A stretch of 64,000 nucleotides of DNA from JAJTFA01 sp051715425 (GCA_051715425.1 JBPXJS010000051.1:1-64000); one strand, 5' to 3'; shown: positions 7,846 through 17,168, counted from the first letter of the stretch. Translations and numbers: made by a program. The notes: generated by a model not told the origin, from the sequence alone.

Positions 7846-10566
7846 ATGCGTAATTTGATATTGTTTCTATCCCTGCTCTGCACATTAATGCTGAGGGCGC
7901 AACCAGTGCAAATAGTAATTGGTTCCGGAACCAGTTTTAACAGCAATACAGGATACCCTGCTCCGTATGGCACTTATTATTGGGGAGCCAGGCACCAGTT
8001 TCTTATTAAAGCCACAGAAATACAAGCAGCAGGCATTAACGGATCAAGAATTATTTCAGAACTTGGTTTTAATGTAAAAACACCTATTGCAGGTGGTATG
8101 CTTGGGTTTACCATAAGCCTTAAAAATACAGCTACCACGGCATTCCCAACCACAGGTTACGCTTTTGAGGCAGGAACAACGCCTGTATTTGGCCCTCAAA
8201 ATATTGCTGTTGCAGCCGATTGGAATATGCATCAGTTTCATACTCCGTTTTTATGGGATGGAACTTCTAATATCCTGGTTGAAGTTTGTTTTAATAATAC
8301 TTCATACTCCACCAATAGCTCCACTTATTATTCAGCCTCTGGTTTTGGAAGCAGCATTTATATCCGTGACGATGCTTCCGGAGTTTGCGGCATGGCAGCA
8401 AATACACGCTCCACCAACAGGCCCAACATGAAACTGGGAATGAGCCTGCCCCTGCCTCCTGTTGCTTCTTTTACCGCACCCGATACCGCATACCTCAATA
8501 TTCCGGTATCATTTAAAAATGCATCATCTCATACACTAAGAAGTTATTGGCGTATTGATACCACCGTTGAAAATAGCCTGTGCAATACCATAGGCTGTTT
8601 TGCAGATACCACTTCTTTAAATTTTAACTATACATTTACCACGCAGGGGCTTTACAAAATAACCCTTTATACCAAAGGTTATACCGGGCAAACAGATAGT
8701 TTTACGCGCTTTGTTTATGCAGATACCACCAGCAGAAAACCCAAGGCCAACTTTTATGCAAGCACCCAACATATAGGCATTTTTGATATTGTGAATTTTT
8801 ACGATTCCAGTTTGTATGGGGCAACCGCCTGGGAGTGGAGTATTAATCCGCCTTGCGTTACCTGTGGTCAGTTTGCCAATGTGTTTACCCCATCGGTATA
8901 CGCTAAAAATGTGGCGCTAAACACGTTCGATCCTGGCGTGTATGATGTATGCCTCAAAGTTTGGAACGATAAAGGCTTTGATACCATTTGCAAAGAAAAA
9001 TACCTGAATATTTTACCTTCATATTTTATGTGCAACGGTGCCGATAGCTTATCCCGTGGGTCTTATGGAATGGTTACGGATCTGGGTGGTACAACAAATA
9101 ACTATACCATAGGGCTGGTTGGCCAATGTGCATCGGGTTTTGTAATTAACCCTTCTCAATGTGCCGACACCGTGTTTTTGTTTATCGACCAGTTTAAGCT
9201 GCGCAGCAATGATACGCTTGAGTTTAGAAACGGAACAACACTTAGTGCCCCACTTATTGCTAAATATGGAGGAGGAAATCTAACCCAGGCGCAAAGAATA
9301 GTTAAAGCCTCTTCGGGAACTGTATTTATGCGTTTTCGGGTTGGTACCGGAGTAACATCTGCCGGAGATTCCGGTTTTGTTATTCGATGGGAAACGAGTC
9401 CGTCAGCCAATATCATAAAAAACAACAACACCTTTTGTGATGCCGATAGCCTTTTGCTTCGTTCCTCAAAAAGAGCAAACAGGCAATACGAATGGATGTA
9501 TGCCGGCTCAACCCTTTCTACCGACTCTTTTGTTTATGCGCGCGCTGAAGGCGATTACCAGCTTACTGTAACAGGCACCGGTTGTGCTGATGTTTCTGAG
9601 GTTTTTGTTTCTAAAAATGTAAGGCCGGATGCTGGGCATAACCTACTAACGCCAGCCCTTCAGTGTTTACCTCATCATGTTTTCCGGTTCACCGATCAAT
9701 CAACATTAAACAAGGGAACATATAGCAACGTGTGGGCGTTTAGCGATGGCACACTGCTTACTGCTGATACGGCCGTAAAATCGTTTACCTCTCCAGGTGT
9801 GTATACCCTCGCACATATTGCCGTTTCTGATTCGGGTTGCACCGATACGGCTTATAGTTATATCCGTGTGTTGGGTGCTCCCGACATTTCTGTGCTTACC
9901 TCCGGACAAACCGAGATTTGTGCTTACGACAGCCTGCTCCTTACCGCAAACTCAACACTATCGGGTAGTTTCTTATGGTTTCAAAACGATACCTTATTAA
10001 CCACCGGAAATAGCATATATGGCAAGGCAAACAAAGCATACTCCGTTAAGTTTACCGATCAGTATGGTTGCGATAGTTTAACCGCCCCTTACCTGGTTAA
10101 AGCCCGGCCAATGGCGGTAAAACCCCAAATTACCCGCAACGGAATCCGTATTGAAACCAGCTCTGCTGCTCCTGCTTTGTTGTGGTATATCAATAACACA
10201 CCCCAAACGGTTTTAACCACGCCCACCATTGTTCCTGCACAAAATGGAGTATATATGGTGAGGGCCGATAGCAACGGCTGTTCTGTTTTCTCTGATCCAT
10301 TTATGGTTGTTTTCACAACTGTTGAAACAGCCCTTATTAATAAAGACGTGCGGGTTTACCCTAATCCGTTATGGGATAAACTAACCATTGAAACGTTAGG
10401 TGCTTTTACCTGGACCATTGCCGATATGTCTGGCAAACGCCTGTTAAACGGCTGTGGAAAGCAGCAGCAGGAGGTGCTTGATATCTCTTCTTTATCATCA
10501 GGTGTTTATATCCTGCATGTAAATGATGAAAAAAGCCACGCTGTTATTCGCATACTAAAAAGGTAA
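7846..10566 (+). CDS. Secreted PKD/CUB multidomain protein with type IX sorting domain
   Basis: This is a large extracellular protein of about 906 residues, expected to cross the outer membrane by the type IX system. A signal peptide ends near LRAQP. Two PKD-like Ig folds follow (about 205-390), then a CUB-like region (about 395-525, with LEFRNGTT and FVIRWE), an Ig-like segment, a further PKD domain (about 610-670) and another Ig-like segment. The C-terminus, VYPNP...ISSLSSGVYIL...ILKR, is a type A sorting domain that is removed on export. I prefer the ATG at 7846 to the GTG two codons upstream because of the signal peptide. An adhesive or matrix-binding role is inferred from the domains only. 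Confidence 0.9.
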   Translation: MRNLILFLSLLCTLMLRAQPVQIVIGSGTSFNSNTGYPAPYGTYYWGARHQFLIKATEIQAAGINGSRIISELGFNVKTPIAGGMLGFTISLKNTATTAFPTTGYAFEAGTTPVFGPQNIAVAADWNMHQFHTPFLWDGTSNILVEVCFNNTSYSTNSSTYYSASGFGSSIYIRDDASGVCGMAANTRSTNRPNMKLGMSLPLPPVASFTAPDTAYLNIPVSFKNASSHTLRSYWRIDTTVENSLCNTIGCFADTTSLNFNYTFTTQGLYKITLYTKGYTGQTDSFTRFVYADTTSRKPKANFYASTQHIGIFDIVNFYDSSLYGATAWEWSINPPCVTCGQFANVFTPSVYAKNVALNTFDPGVYDVCLKVWNDKGFDTICKEKYLNILPSYFMCNGADSLSRGSYGMVTDLGGTTNNYTIGLVGQCASGFVINPSQCADTVFLFIDQFKLRSNDTLEFRNGTTLSAPLIAKYGGGNLTQAQRIVKASSGTVFMRFRVGTGVTSAGDSGFVIRWETSPSANIIKNNNTFCDADSLLLRSSKRANRQYEWMYAGSTLSTDSFVYARAEGDYQLTVTGTGCADVSEVFVSKNVRPDAGHNLLTPALQCLPHHVFRFTDQSTLNKGTYSNVWAFSDGTLLTADTAVKSFTSPGVYTLAHIAVSDSGCTDTAYSYIRVLGAPDISVLTSGQTEICAYDSLLLTANSTLSGSFLWFQNDTLLTTGNSIYGKANKAYSVKFTDQYGCDSLTAPYLVKARPMAVKPQITRNGIRIETSSAAPALLWYINNTPQTVLTTPTIVPAQNGVYMVRADSNGCSVFSDPFMVVFTTVETALINKDVRVYPNPLWDKLTIETLGAFTWTIADMSGKRLLNGCGKQQQEVLDISSLSSGVYILHVNDEKSHAVIRILKR

Positions 10567-10583
10567 AACCCTATACTTGTTTT

Positions 10584-10928
10584 ATGGATATAGTTGATGA
10601 CTTTAACTCCTACCGCTCAAAAATGAACGAGCGCCTGCTGGGAGCCGATAACCTGGTATTAAAACGCCTTTTTAATTTAGATACCAATACTTATGAAGAC
10701 GGTGCCTTACCGGCATCTACAAAAGAAATGCTTGGCCTTGTTGCCTCTATGGTATTGCGTTGCGATGATTGTATCAAATACCACCTGGGCAAATGTTATG
10801 AGCTGGGTATTACCACAGCACAGGTATATGAAATTTTTGCTGTAGCCAATATTGTTGGTGGAACCATTGTAATCCCACATACACGCAGAGCTGCCGAATA
10901 CTGGGACGCCTTGTGTGCAAAAGGCTAA
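10584..10928 (+). CDS. Carboxymuconolactone decarboxylase (AhpD-like) family protein
   Basis: The 114-residue all-helical protein carries the AhpD-type redox motif CDDCIKYH (Cys60, Cys63, His67). Relatives are small alkylhydroperoxidase-like proteins. The two cysteines and histidine favour a thiol peroxidase or reductase role over true decarboxylation, but the substrate is unknown. It follows the secreted protein after 17 bases. Its stop codon overlaps that of the convergent lycopene cyclase gene by three bases. Confidence 0.88.
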   Translation: MDIVDDFNSYRSKMNERLLGADNLVLKRLFNLDTNTYEDGALPASTKEMLGLVASMVLRCDDCIKYHLGKCYELGITTAQVYEIFAVANIVGGTIVIPHTRRAAEYWDALCAKG

Positions 10929-11611
10929 GATTCCCTTTTTTTAATGAGCCACTCCATAATGGTTATTGGCAATAGCAGGCAGGTAAGGGCATAAATACAA
11001 TCCTCCACGGGTATGGTGTAAATGCGCGGACCCATTATTTTTGTTTCATTATACCATACTACGGGCTCATTGGTTGCGGCTCCGGTTAATATTCCATTTA
11101 CAATTAAAAAGGGAACAAGGTGTACCATATAAGCCAGCCAGAAGTAGCCCATCCACTCCCGTTTTAAAAAAAGATAATGCACCAGAAGCAACACAGAAGC
11201 AATAAGGGCATTATAAAAGGTATAGGTTTTTTGCGTGCTTAAGGCCGCTATTACAAAGGTAAGCATCAGAAAAAACAGTGTAAGGTGGTGTTTCACTTTT
11301 GCCAGCGGATCCCGCGGAACCCAGGCTTTTAAGCAGGAATAAATAAATACACTTGCGTAAGGAACAATAATAAAAAACAACCACTCTTCCAGCGGGAGAT
11401 CGTTTAATCTGATTGGCCAAACATAATCGGGGTTAAAGCCCCAAACCCCGGTTCTAGCAAACCAACCATCCCAAACAATAAAAAGAATGGCATTTACAGA
11501 AATACCCAAAAACAACGGGCCCCAGCTCTTGTAATAAGCCACCTTTTTATCAAAGCTGAGCATAAACGGAAAAACAAATGTGGCCAATAAAAGCGTGGCA
11601 TATAACGACAT
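10925..11611 (-). CDS. crtYcd: Lycopene cyclase, fused CrtYc-CrtYd type
   Basis: This membrane protein closes the end ring of lycopene to give gamma- or beta-carotene. The 228-residue protein has seven or so hydrophobic helices and two halves that each hold the family's acidic motif: LPLEEW in the first half (about 72) and IPVEDC in the second (about 200). In actinobacteria the halves are separate proteins; in Bacteroidota they are fused. It lies 12 bases after crtZ in the same operon. The rest of the carotenoid pathway is at 41-46.7 kb. Confidence 0.93.
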   Translation of the reverse strand: MSLYATLLLATFVFPFMLSFDKKVAYYKSWGPLFLGISVNAILFIVWDGWFARTGVWGFNPDYVWPIRLNDLPLEEWLFFIIVPYASVFIYSCLKAWVPRDPLAKVKHHLTLFFLMLTFVIAALSTQKTYTFYNALIASVLLLVHYLFLKREWMGYFWLAYMVHLVPFLIVNGILTGAATNEPVVWYNETKIMGPRIYTIPVEDCIYALTCLLLPITIMEWLIKKRES

Positions 11612-11623
11612 TTGCGAATGGGG

Positions 11624-12076
11624 TTAGTTGGTGATATTAGGGTTTTTCCAGTATCTGAAAGGAACAAGCAACATACCAAAATTTTCTCCATCCTCTTTTC
11701 CCAAATGTTTGTGGTGCATTTTGTGCGCCCTTCGTATCGCTTTTACATACCGGCTGTTCCAGTGTGTAAATACTTTAAACCGCTGGTGTATAATTAAATC
11801 GTGAACGAGAAAATAAGCCAGGCCATAAAGGGAAATGCCTATACCAATATATAACCGGAAATCATGAAACATAATGCCCGTCATATAACAATAGGCGCTG
11901 GGTATGGCAAAAATGAGAAAGAAGCTGTCATTCCTTTCAAAAAAACCAGGCTCCTTCTGGTGGTGGTCTTTATGAAGATACCAAAGCAGCCCATGCATCA
12001 CAAACTTATGGGTAAACCAGGCCATAAACTCCATAAACCAAAAGGTGATAAAAATGATAACTATATTAAACCACAT
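11624..12076 (-). CDS. crtZ: Beta-carotene 3-hydroxylase
   Basis: This membrane di-iron hydroxylase adds a 3-hydroxyl to the beta ring of carotenoids. All histidine boxes of the fatty-acid-hydroxylase superfamily are visible in the 150-residue protein: HKFVMH (23-28), HKDHH (35-39), HDLIIH (92-97) and HKMHHKH (118-124). It has about four membrane helices. It is the first gene of a two-gene operon with the lycopene cyclase. The 68 bases between it and icd may hold its promoter, but I see only a weak -7-like CCATTTGG. Confidence 0.94.
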   Translation of the reverse strand: MWFNIVIIFITFWFMEFMAWFTHKFVMHGLLWYLHKDHHQKEPGFFERNDSFFLIFAIPSAYCYMTGIMFHDFRLYIGIGISLYGLAYFLVHDLIIHQRFKVFTHWNSRYVKAIRRAHKMHHKHLGKEDGENFGMLLVPFRYWKNPNITN

Positions 12077-12144
12077 ATATGTTTAACTTTTTTAATGCCA
12101 AATGGTTTTGTGCAGGTGCCTGTTCTTTATCCGGCCTGTTGCTT

Positions 12145-13605
12145 TTATTGCCCCTGAGCAAGGGAGTATCCTTTTTTCTCTCCAAAGGATCTCAATACCT
12201 CATGTGCAGGAACATAAAAAACCTCACTCACCTTATCCAGCAAATGGTAAATATCTTTTTGGCTCATATCTCCCTGCACACGCACCCGGTAATGGTCCAC
12301 ACACTCTGTAAAAACAGATCCTGTAGGCCATATTTGTGTTCCGCGGTTTGATATCATAATCAGTTTGTGTGCGGGGTTAATCAGCGGCTGAATTTTCTCT
12401 GCTATCTGATCTCCCTGCAAGGTTGTTTCAACAAAAAAATCAACCCCGTCAATCTTCACGGCCGATTTATCTTTGTTGGTTTCCATCATTTTTTGTTGGG
12501 TAGGAGCGGTAGGTTTTTCAAATAACTTAATCCCATCTTTTGCTTCCCGGGGTTTAGAATATTCAGGCTTTTTGCCCAGGTTATTAATAATAGCTGCCGC
12601 AAACTCATTCGTATTTGACGGGCCTATGGTTCTGTCGCCAAAATCAGCAGTATGCACGCCTTGCTCCAATGTATAACGCAAGGCATTTTCAATTTCGGCA
12701 GCCTGTTTTACATAACCCAGGTGTCTCAGCATCATTAATCCGCTTAGCAATAGCGATGTGGGGTTTGCCAGCAGTTTTCCGGCAATATCCGGAGCGGTGC
12801 CATGCACGGCTTCAAAAATAGAAATATGATCTCCTACATTGGCAGAAGGGGCAAAACCCAATCCACCTACAAGGCCTGCACATAAATCACTCATAATATC
12901 GCCCTGTAAGTTGGTAAGAACCACCACCTGAAATTCGTGAGGGCGGGCCACCAGTTTCATTGCCAGGTCATCAACAATAATATCGTTGCTGTTTATTTCC
13001 GGGTATTCTTTGGCTATTTCCTGAAAGGTTTCTAAAAACAACCCGTCAGTAAGTTTCATAATATTGGCTTTGTGGGCGCAGGTAACTTTTGTAAATCCTT
13101 CTTTACGTGCCATTTCAAAGGCAAAACGCACCACCTGCTCACAACCAGGCCTGGTAATAATTCTGCGGCAAATAGCTACATCGTGGGTGTTAAAATGCTC
13201 TATTCCACCATAGGTTCCCTCTATATTTTCCCTAACAATGGTAATATCAATGGGTATTCCGGCCTTGCTAAATACGGTATCAACACCAGGCAGGGTTTGA
13301 AAATGCCTTCTGTTTGCATAGGTGCTCCAGGTTTTACGGGCTGTAACATTAATACTTTTCATGCCCTTTCCCTTTGGTGTTTCCATTGGGCCTTTAAATA
13401 AAATTCCCAGATTTTCAACGGTTTGTTTTGCTTCAGGAGTCATTCCGGTACTATGACCCTGCTCAAAATAGGTTTTGCCCATTTCAATAAACTCGTACGA
13501 TAGCGGAACCGATGCTGCATTAAACACATTTAAAACAGCCTCCATTATTTCCGGGCCTATTCCGTCTCCCTTTGCTACTGCAATTTTTAAGGTATTATTA
13601 CTCAT
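12145..13605 (-). CDS. icd: NADP-dependent isocitrate dehydrogenase
   Basis: The enzyme catalyses oxidative decarboxylation of isocitrate to 2-oxoglutarate in the TCA cycle. The 486-residue protein is longer than the E. coli enzyme because of a C-terminal extension of about 140 residues, as in the Thermus and alphaproteobacterial long-form group. The isocitrate-binding region NVTARKTWSTYANRR and the C-terminal part VEITHGTAPDIAG-like sequence (AVHGTAPDIAGK) are present. A 25-codon upstream extension is rejected: the TAnnTTTG promoter lies inside it, and the family motif starts at MSNNTLKIAVAKGDGIGPE. Confidence 0.95.
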   Translation of the reverse strand: MSNNTLKIAVAKGDGIGPEIMEAVLNVFNAASVPLSYEFIEMGKTYFEQGHSTGMTPEAKQTVENLGILFKGPMETPKGKGMKSINVTARKTWSTYANRRHFQTLPGVDTVFSKAGIPIDITIVRENIEGTYGGIEHFNTHDVAICRRIITRPGCEQVVRFAFEMARKEGFTKVTCAHKANIMKLTDGLFLETFQEIAKEYPEINSNDIIVDDLAMKLVARPHEFQVVVLTNLQGDIMSDLCAGLVGGLGFAPSANVGDHISIFEAVHGTAPDIAGKLLANPTSLLLSGLMMLRHLGYVKQAAEIENALRYTLEQGVHTADFGDRTIGPSNTNEFAAAIINNLGKKPEYSKPREAKDGIKLFEKPTAPTQQKMMETNKDKSAVKIDGVDFFVETTLQGDQIAEKIQPLINPAHKLIMISNRGTQIWPTGSVFTECVDHYRVRVQGDMSQKDIYHLLDKVSEVFYVPAHEVLRSFGEKKGYSLAQGQ

Positions 13606-13623
13606 ATCTTTTAAAAAGTTGCG

Positions 13624-13654
13624 CAAATGTAAGAGAGTCGGTTCCATACTCAAA
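13624..13654 (-). promoter_or_regulatory. Promoter of icd
   Basis: On the minus strand TACATTTG (13624-13631) and TTTG (13651-13654) are 19 bases apart. Transcription would start about 10-14 bases before the ATG at 13605. Confidence 0.75.
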
Positions 13655-13734
13655 GAGAAAATGAAAATATCCATTACCATTTTGGTGGATTATTGGTGTA
13701 ATAAGTAAAATCTTAATCTGCCACATTTGCATCC

Positions 13735-14364
13735 ATGTCTCTTCACCCTGTATTGCAACTTATAGCAAAAGGCGAAAGCGAAACCCTTGATTTTAAAAAA
13801 ACAATCTCATCGGCTTCTAAAATTGCCAAAACCATGGCTGCCTTTGCAAACCATAAGGGGGGCCGCCTGCTTGTTGGAGTTAATGATAATAAAACCATTG
13901 CAGGAGTAAAAAGCGAAGATGAAAAATACATGCTGGATCTTGCCGCATCTTTTTACTGCAAACCTGAAATAAAGCTTGATCTGATAGAATGGGAGCTGGG
14001 AAGTAAAATAATTATTGAGGCTATTGTTCCGGAAGCAAAAGATAAACCTTGCTATGCAAAAGGAGACGATGGAAAATGGTGGGTTTACATCCGCGTTAAA
14101 GACAAATCCCTGCTGGCAAGCAAGGTGGTAGTTGATGTACTCAAGCGCCAATCGGCTGCTCAAAACACATTAATCAAATATACCAGGCACGAACAATCGT
14201 TGTTGCAATACCTGGCAAAACACGAGCGTATTTCTACCAAAGAGTTATGCAACCTGCTTAATATTTCAAGGTGGCGGGCACAAAAAATGCTCATTAATCT
14301 GGTAAGTGCAGGTATTATAAGAAACCACACAACTGAAAAGGAAGAATTTTTTACCCTTAGTTAA
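13735..14364 (+). CDS. AlbA_2/Schlafen-type domain protein with winged helix
   Basis: The 209-residue protein has an N-terminal AlbA_2 (Schlafen-like) fold recognised by GESETLDFKKT (13-23) and the glycine-rich segment ANHKGGRLLVGVNDNKTIAGV (37-57), followed by a C-terminal winged helix (about 150-205: STKELCNLLNISRWRAQKMLINLVSAGII). Many family members bind nucleic acid and act as regulators; some are linked to phage defence, but nothing nearby supports a defence role. It diverges from icd across 129 bases. A CACATTTG box just before the ATG is a one-mismatch -7 element. Confidence 0.85.
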   Translation: MSLHPVLQLIAKGESETLDFKKTISSASKIAKTMAAFANHKGGRLLVGVNDNKTIAGVKSEDEKYMLDLAASFYCKPEIKLDLIEWELGSKIIIEAIVPEAKDKPCYAKGDDGKWWVYIRVKDKSLLASKVVVDVLKRQSAAQNTLIKYTRHEQSLLQYLAKHERISTKELCNLLNISRWRAQKMLINLVSAGIIRNHTTEKEEFFTLS

Positions 14365-14365
14365 A

Positions 14366-14401
14366 CAAAAAAGGCGGAAACCAGTTCCGCCTCTTTTGTT
14401 T
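14366..14401 (+). terminator. Rho-independent terminator between convergent genes
   Basis: GGCGGAA (14373-14379) pairs with TTCCGCC (14385-14391), flanked by an A run on the left and CTTTTGTTT on the right. It can serve both the AlbA_2 gene and the convergent barrel gene. Confidence 0.85.
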
Positions 14402-14420
14402 ATAAATTAGTTATGTCCTC

Positions 14421-15341
14421 TTAGAAGTAGAAGAACATATTGATGCCTGCATTCACATTATCCAACCCTACTCCCCATGAGCGTAATTGCGCTGAACCAT
14501 AGTTTTTGCGTTCTACATTCACAACCTTCAGGCTTCCGCTATCATACACCTCATCAACCCTTCTGCTTGTTCCCGTTGTTTGGAAACCTACAGAATAGCC
14601 AACTTCTGCACCTAAAGAAATCTTAGGAGCTACAAAATATTCAACTCCTACAAATCCCCTCAAACCAGCGAAAAAGCGTGATCCGATTTGCTCTTCTGTT
14701 GCTCTGCTGCCAGCTATTCCGGTACCGCCAAGCAATGTACCAAAAGCGGTAGATGCCGGGTTGTTAAAGTTCAGATCAATAGAGTTACCATAAGTGTACG
14801 AACTGCTTTGGGTGGTAAGGCCTAAAATAGCCTCTGCACCATAAATACCTTGCAGCCTGTTAGATCCTCTTCTTTTTTCTAAACCGGCAGCAAATAAAAA
14901 TGCTGAGGTGTTTAACGTTTGTTTGTCTTCCACAAACTCAGGAAGCAGAACATTTGGCGTAAGGTTACTTTTTAAAGAATAACCACGGTTTACAGTTGAT
15001 GTGTAGTTAGCCTGAAAACGAGCCCTGTAGGCTGTTTTAGCGTCTTTCATATATTTACCAACAACCGCAACACCACCTATGTTTCCAAAAAGGGTATTGG
15101 CACCGTTTGCATTGTTTACTGCAGGTGCTCCGTTGGTTGCTGTTGCACCGTTAAATACGTTTCCTGCATATTGAAGAAAAGAGGTGGCAGATAATCCAAG
15201 AGACCATTCTCCCGCCTGAGGGAGCACTTCATGGCCATTTTTCGATAAAAAGCTGTTGTTGCCCCGGCTTCCTTTATCCTGAGCATTTGCAACGCTCAGT
15301 GAACCGGCAAACAATAACACGCATATTAGTTTATACTTCAT
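14421..15341 (-). CDS. Predicted outer-membrane beta-barrel protein
   Basis: I do not recognise a named family. The 306-residue protein has a clear signal peptide ending at NANAQ (about 21), then a short Gly/Asn-rich linker and alternating amphipathic strands ending in NAGINMFFYF, the aromatic C-terminal strand typical of outer-membrane barrels. The region FNGATATNGAPAVNNANGAN is low complexity and probably a surface loop. It lies 32 bases downstream of a lipoprotein gene in the same operon, so the two may form a surface complex. Confidence 0.75.
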   Translation of the reverse strand: MKYKLICVLLFAGSLSVANAQDKGSRGNNSFLSKNGHEVLPQAGEWSLGLSATSFLQYAGNVFNGATATNGAPAVNNANGANTLFGNIGGVAVVGKYMKDAKTAYRARFQANYTSTVNRGYSLKSNLTPNVLLPEFVEDKQTLNTSAFLFAAGLEKRRGSNRLQGIYGAEAILGLTTQSSSYTYGNSIDLNFNNPASTAFGTLLGGTGIAGSRATEEQIGSRFFAGLRGFVGVEYFVAPKISLGAEVGYSVGFQTTGTSRRVDEVYDSGSLKVVNVERKNYGSAQLRSWGVGLDNVNAGINMFFYF

Positions 15342-15373
15342 AATAAATTTTTTTAAACAGGTTAATGCGTGAA

Positions 15374-16240
15374 TTAGTTAAATGTGATATCTACTTTCTT
15401 TTCTGTTTCTCCTTTAGTAACAGAGCGGCTAACACCCGTGTGTGAGTAACCGTAATCATTTGTGGTAACACAATTTCCTCCTGAAGGAGCTTTTCTTGAA
15501 CTGTAGAACTTACGACCAGTCAGGTTAATGGTTTTAGCTCCATTTTTGGTTTCAACAGCAAAACTGTATTTACCATTGGTAACAGCAACCTCAACTTCTC
15601 TGTTATTTCCATTGTCATCTGTCCATGTAGCAATAAGGATGGTATTTGCAGGAACCACCGCAACCTGAGAGTCCAGGGATGGGCTGATGCCTTTGCACAG
15701 GTCATTTCTGTACATTACATCACCTTCTACGGTACATTTTGCAATCGCATCAATATTGGTATAGTTGTAATCTACATCAAAAGTGGCTGCCTGGCCATTG
15801 CTTAAACTTCCGGGAGCCGGGTTTCCACCAACTCTGTTAAACAATACCCTTCTGGTAGTTCCGTTTTCAGTGGTTTGCGTAGCGGCAAAATTTGCAGGGA
15901 ATGCCATGGTTACAGCAACTGCCTTTACATTGGCATCAACAGCAAGGGTATAGTTTCCATTGGCATCGGTTAGTGCTTCATAAGTTTTTGTGGCATAAGT
16001 AACTCCTGAAACAGGATTGGTAACCAAATCTTGTGTATTGATAGTAGCGGTAACTTTTACACCCGCTGCACCTTCTTTAGATCCGTTTCCAAGTACAAGA
16101 TCCGCGGTAACGCGTCCGGTTATTGTTGCAGAACCAGCCGGTGCTATTGCTGTGTTTTTAGAATCATCGTCAGTACATGACTGAAGCATGGTGAAGGGAA
16201 CTGCTAAAAGCAGTGCTACTTTAATTAACTGTTTTTTCAT
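15374..16240 (-). CDS. Surface lipoprotein with carboxypeptidase-regulatory-like domain
   Basis: The 288-residue protein starts with a lipoprotein signal (lipobox MLQSC, Cys22) followed by TDDDS. This acidic stretch after the lipidated Cys resembles the export signal that takes Bacteroidota lipoproteins to the cell surface. Residues about 35-140 (SATITGRVTADL...ALTDANGNYTLAVDA) form a transthyretin-like beta-sandwich. The C-terminal half holds a second beta-rich domain with four Cys. A nine-codon upstream extension is rejected because the -7 box at 16265 overlaps it. Function unknown; it is co-transcribed with the barrel protein gene. Confidence 0.75.
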   Translation of the reverse strand: MKKQLIKVALLLAVPFTMLQSCTDDDSKNTAIAPAGSATITGRVTADLVLGNGSKEGAAGVKVTATINTQDLVTNPVSGVTYATKTYEALTDANGNYTLAVDANVKAVAVTMAFPANFAATQTTENGTTRRVLFNRVGGNPAPGSLSNGQAATFDVDYNYTNIDAIAKCTVEGDVMYRNDLCKGISPSLDSQVAVVPANTILIATWTDDNGNNREVEVAVTNGKYSFAVETKNGAKTINLTGRKFYSSRKAPSGGNCVTTNDYGYSHTGVSRSVTKGETEKKVDITFN

Positions 16241-16264
16241 AAAATGGTTTAAATATTTCGGTTG

Positions 16265-16272
16265 CAAAGCTA
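16265..16272 (-). promoter_or_regulatory. -7 promoter box of the lipoprotein-barrel operon
   Basis: TAGCTTTG on the minus strand matches TAnnTTTG, about 25 bases before the ATG at 16240. This supports that start. Confidence 0.6.
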
Positions 16273-16392
16273 TAACTATTTCCGGCTGTTTTACGGTATA
16301 TGTTAGTTCTTTTTATAAACGGGCTGTTTAATTTCATGATTGGTATGTATAACTTTATAAACAAATTGGGTTTTCTGTTTCGCTTTTGATAT

Positions 16393-16400
16393 TACATTTG
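16393..16400 (+). promoter_or_regulatory. -7 promoter box of purQ
   Basis: TACATTTG matches TAnnTTTG, 22 bases before the purQ ATG. A TTG at 16366-16368 is a possible but distant -33 element. Confidence 0.6.
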
Positions 16401-16421
16401 CAGCAATAAATCATCATTATA

Positions 16422-17117
16422 ATGAAAGTTGGCGTTGTCATATTTCCCGGTTCCAATTGCGATCAGGATGCCATTTATGCGTTTCAGAATCAATACGGTT
16501 GCGAAACGGTTGAATTGTGGCATAAGGATCATGACCTGCAAGGTTGCGACCTGATTTTTTTGCCCGGGGGGTTTAGTTATGGCGATTACCTAAGAAGCGG
16601 TGCCATTGCGCGGTTTTCTCCTATTATGCAAAATGTAATTGAGTTTGCCGGCAAAGGGGGGCTCGTTTTTGGCGTTTGCAATGGTTTTCAGATTTTATGC
16701 GAATCTCACCTACTGCCAGGTGCTCTGTTACACAATAACCATCAGAAGTTTAACTGCAAAAACGTATTTATTAAAGCCCAAACCAACAACAGCCTTATTA
16801 CTTCAGCAATAAAAAAAGATGCAGCCCTAAAAATCCCTATAGCACATGGCGAGGGTAAATATTATTGCAACGATGCCGTTTTGGCTGAGCTGAAACAAAA
16901 TGATCAGATACTATTCCGTTACTGCGATGAGGCTGGCAATATTACCGAAGAGGCTAACCCCAACGGATCTCTGGAAAACATTGCAGGCATATGCAATAAA
17001 AAAAGAAACGTATTTGGAATGATGCCACACCCGGAAAGGGCTGTTGATGAAAGCCTTTATAATACAGACGGTCGCATGCTGTTTGATAGTTTACTGGGCC
17101 TGGTTGTCGCCAAATAG
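16422..17117 (+). CDS. purQ: Phosphoribosylformylglycinamidine synthase, glutaminase subunit
   Basis: PurQ releases ammonia from glutamine for the fourth step of purine synthesis. The 231-residue class I glutamine amidotransferase has LPGGFSYGDYLR, the nucleophile motif FGVCNGFQ and the catalytic MMPHPERA near the C-terminus. A stand-alone PurQ implies the three-part PurS-PurQ-PurL enzyme rather than the long fused PurL. Neither PurS nor PurL is in this window. It seems to be transcribed on its own, since gltX has a separate promoter. Confidence 0.95.
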   Translation: MKVGVVIFPGSNCDQDAIYAFQNQYGCETVELWHKDHDLQGCDLIFLPGGFSYGDYLRSGAIARFSPIMQNVIEFAGKGGLVFGVCNGFQILCESHLLPGALLHNNHQKFNCKNVFIKAQTNNSLITSAIKKDAALKIPIAHGEGKYYCNDAVLAELKQNDQILFRYCDEAGNITEEANPNGSLENIAGICNKKRNVFGMMPHPERAVDESLYNTDGRMLFDSLLGLVVAK

Positions 17118-17168
17118 TTCAACCAAACCCCTTGCCGCTTACCCTGCTTTTCAATTCCATTATATTCT

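Noticed and set aside
13606..13680. Longer N-terminus of isocitrate dehydrogenase
   Set aside because: The upstream codons contain the promoter, and family homology starts at the ATG at 13605.
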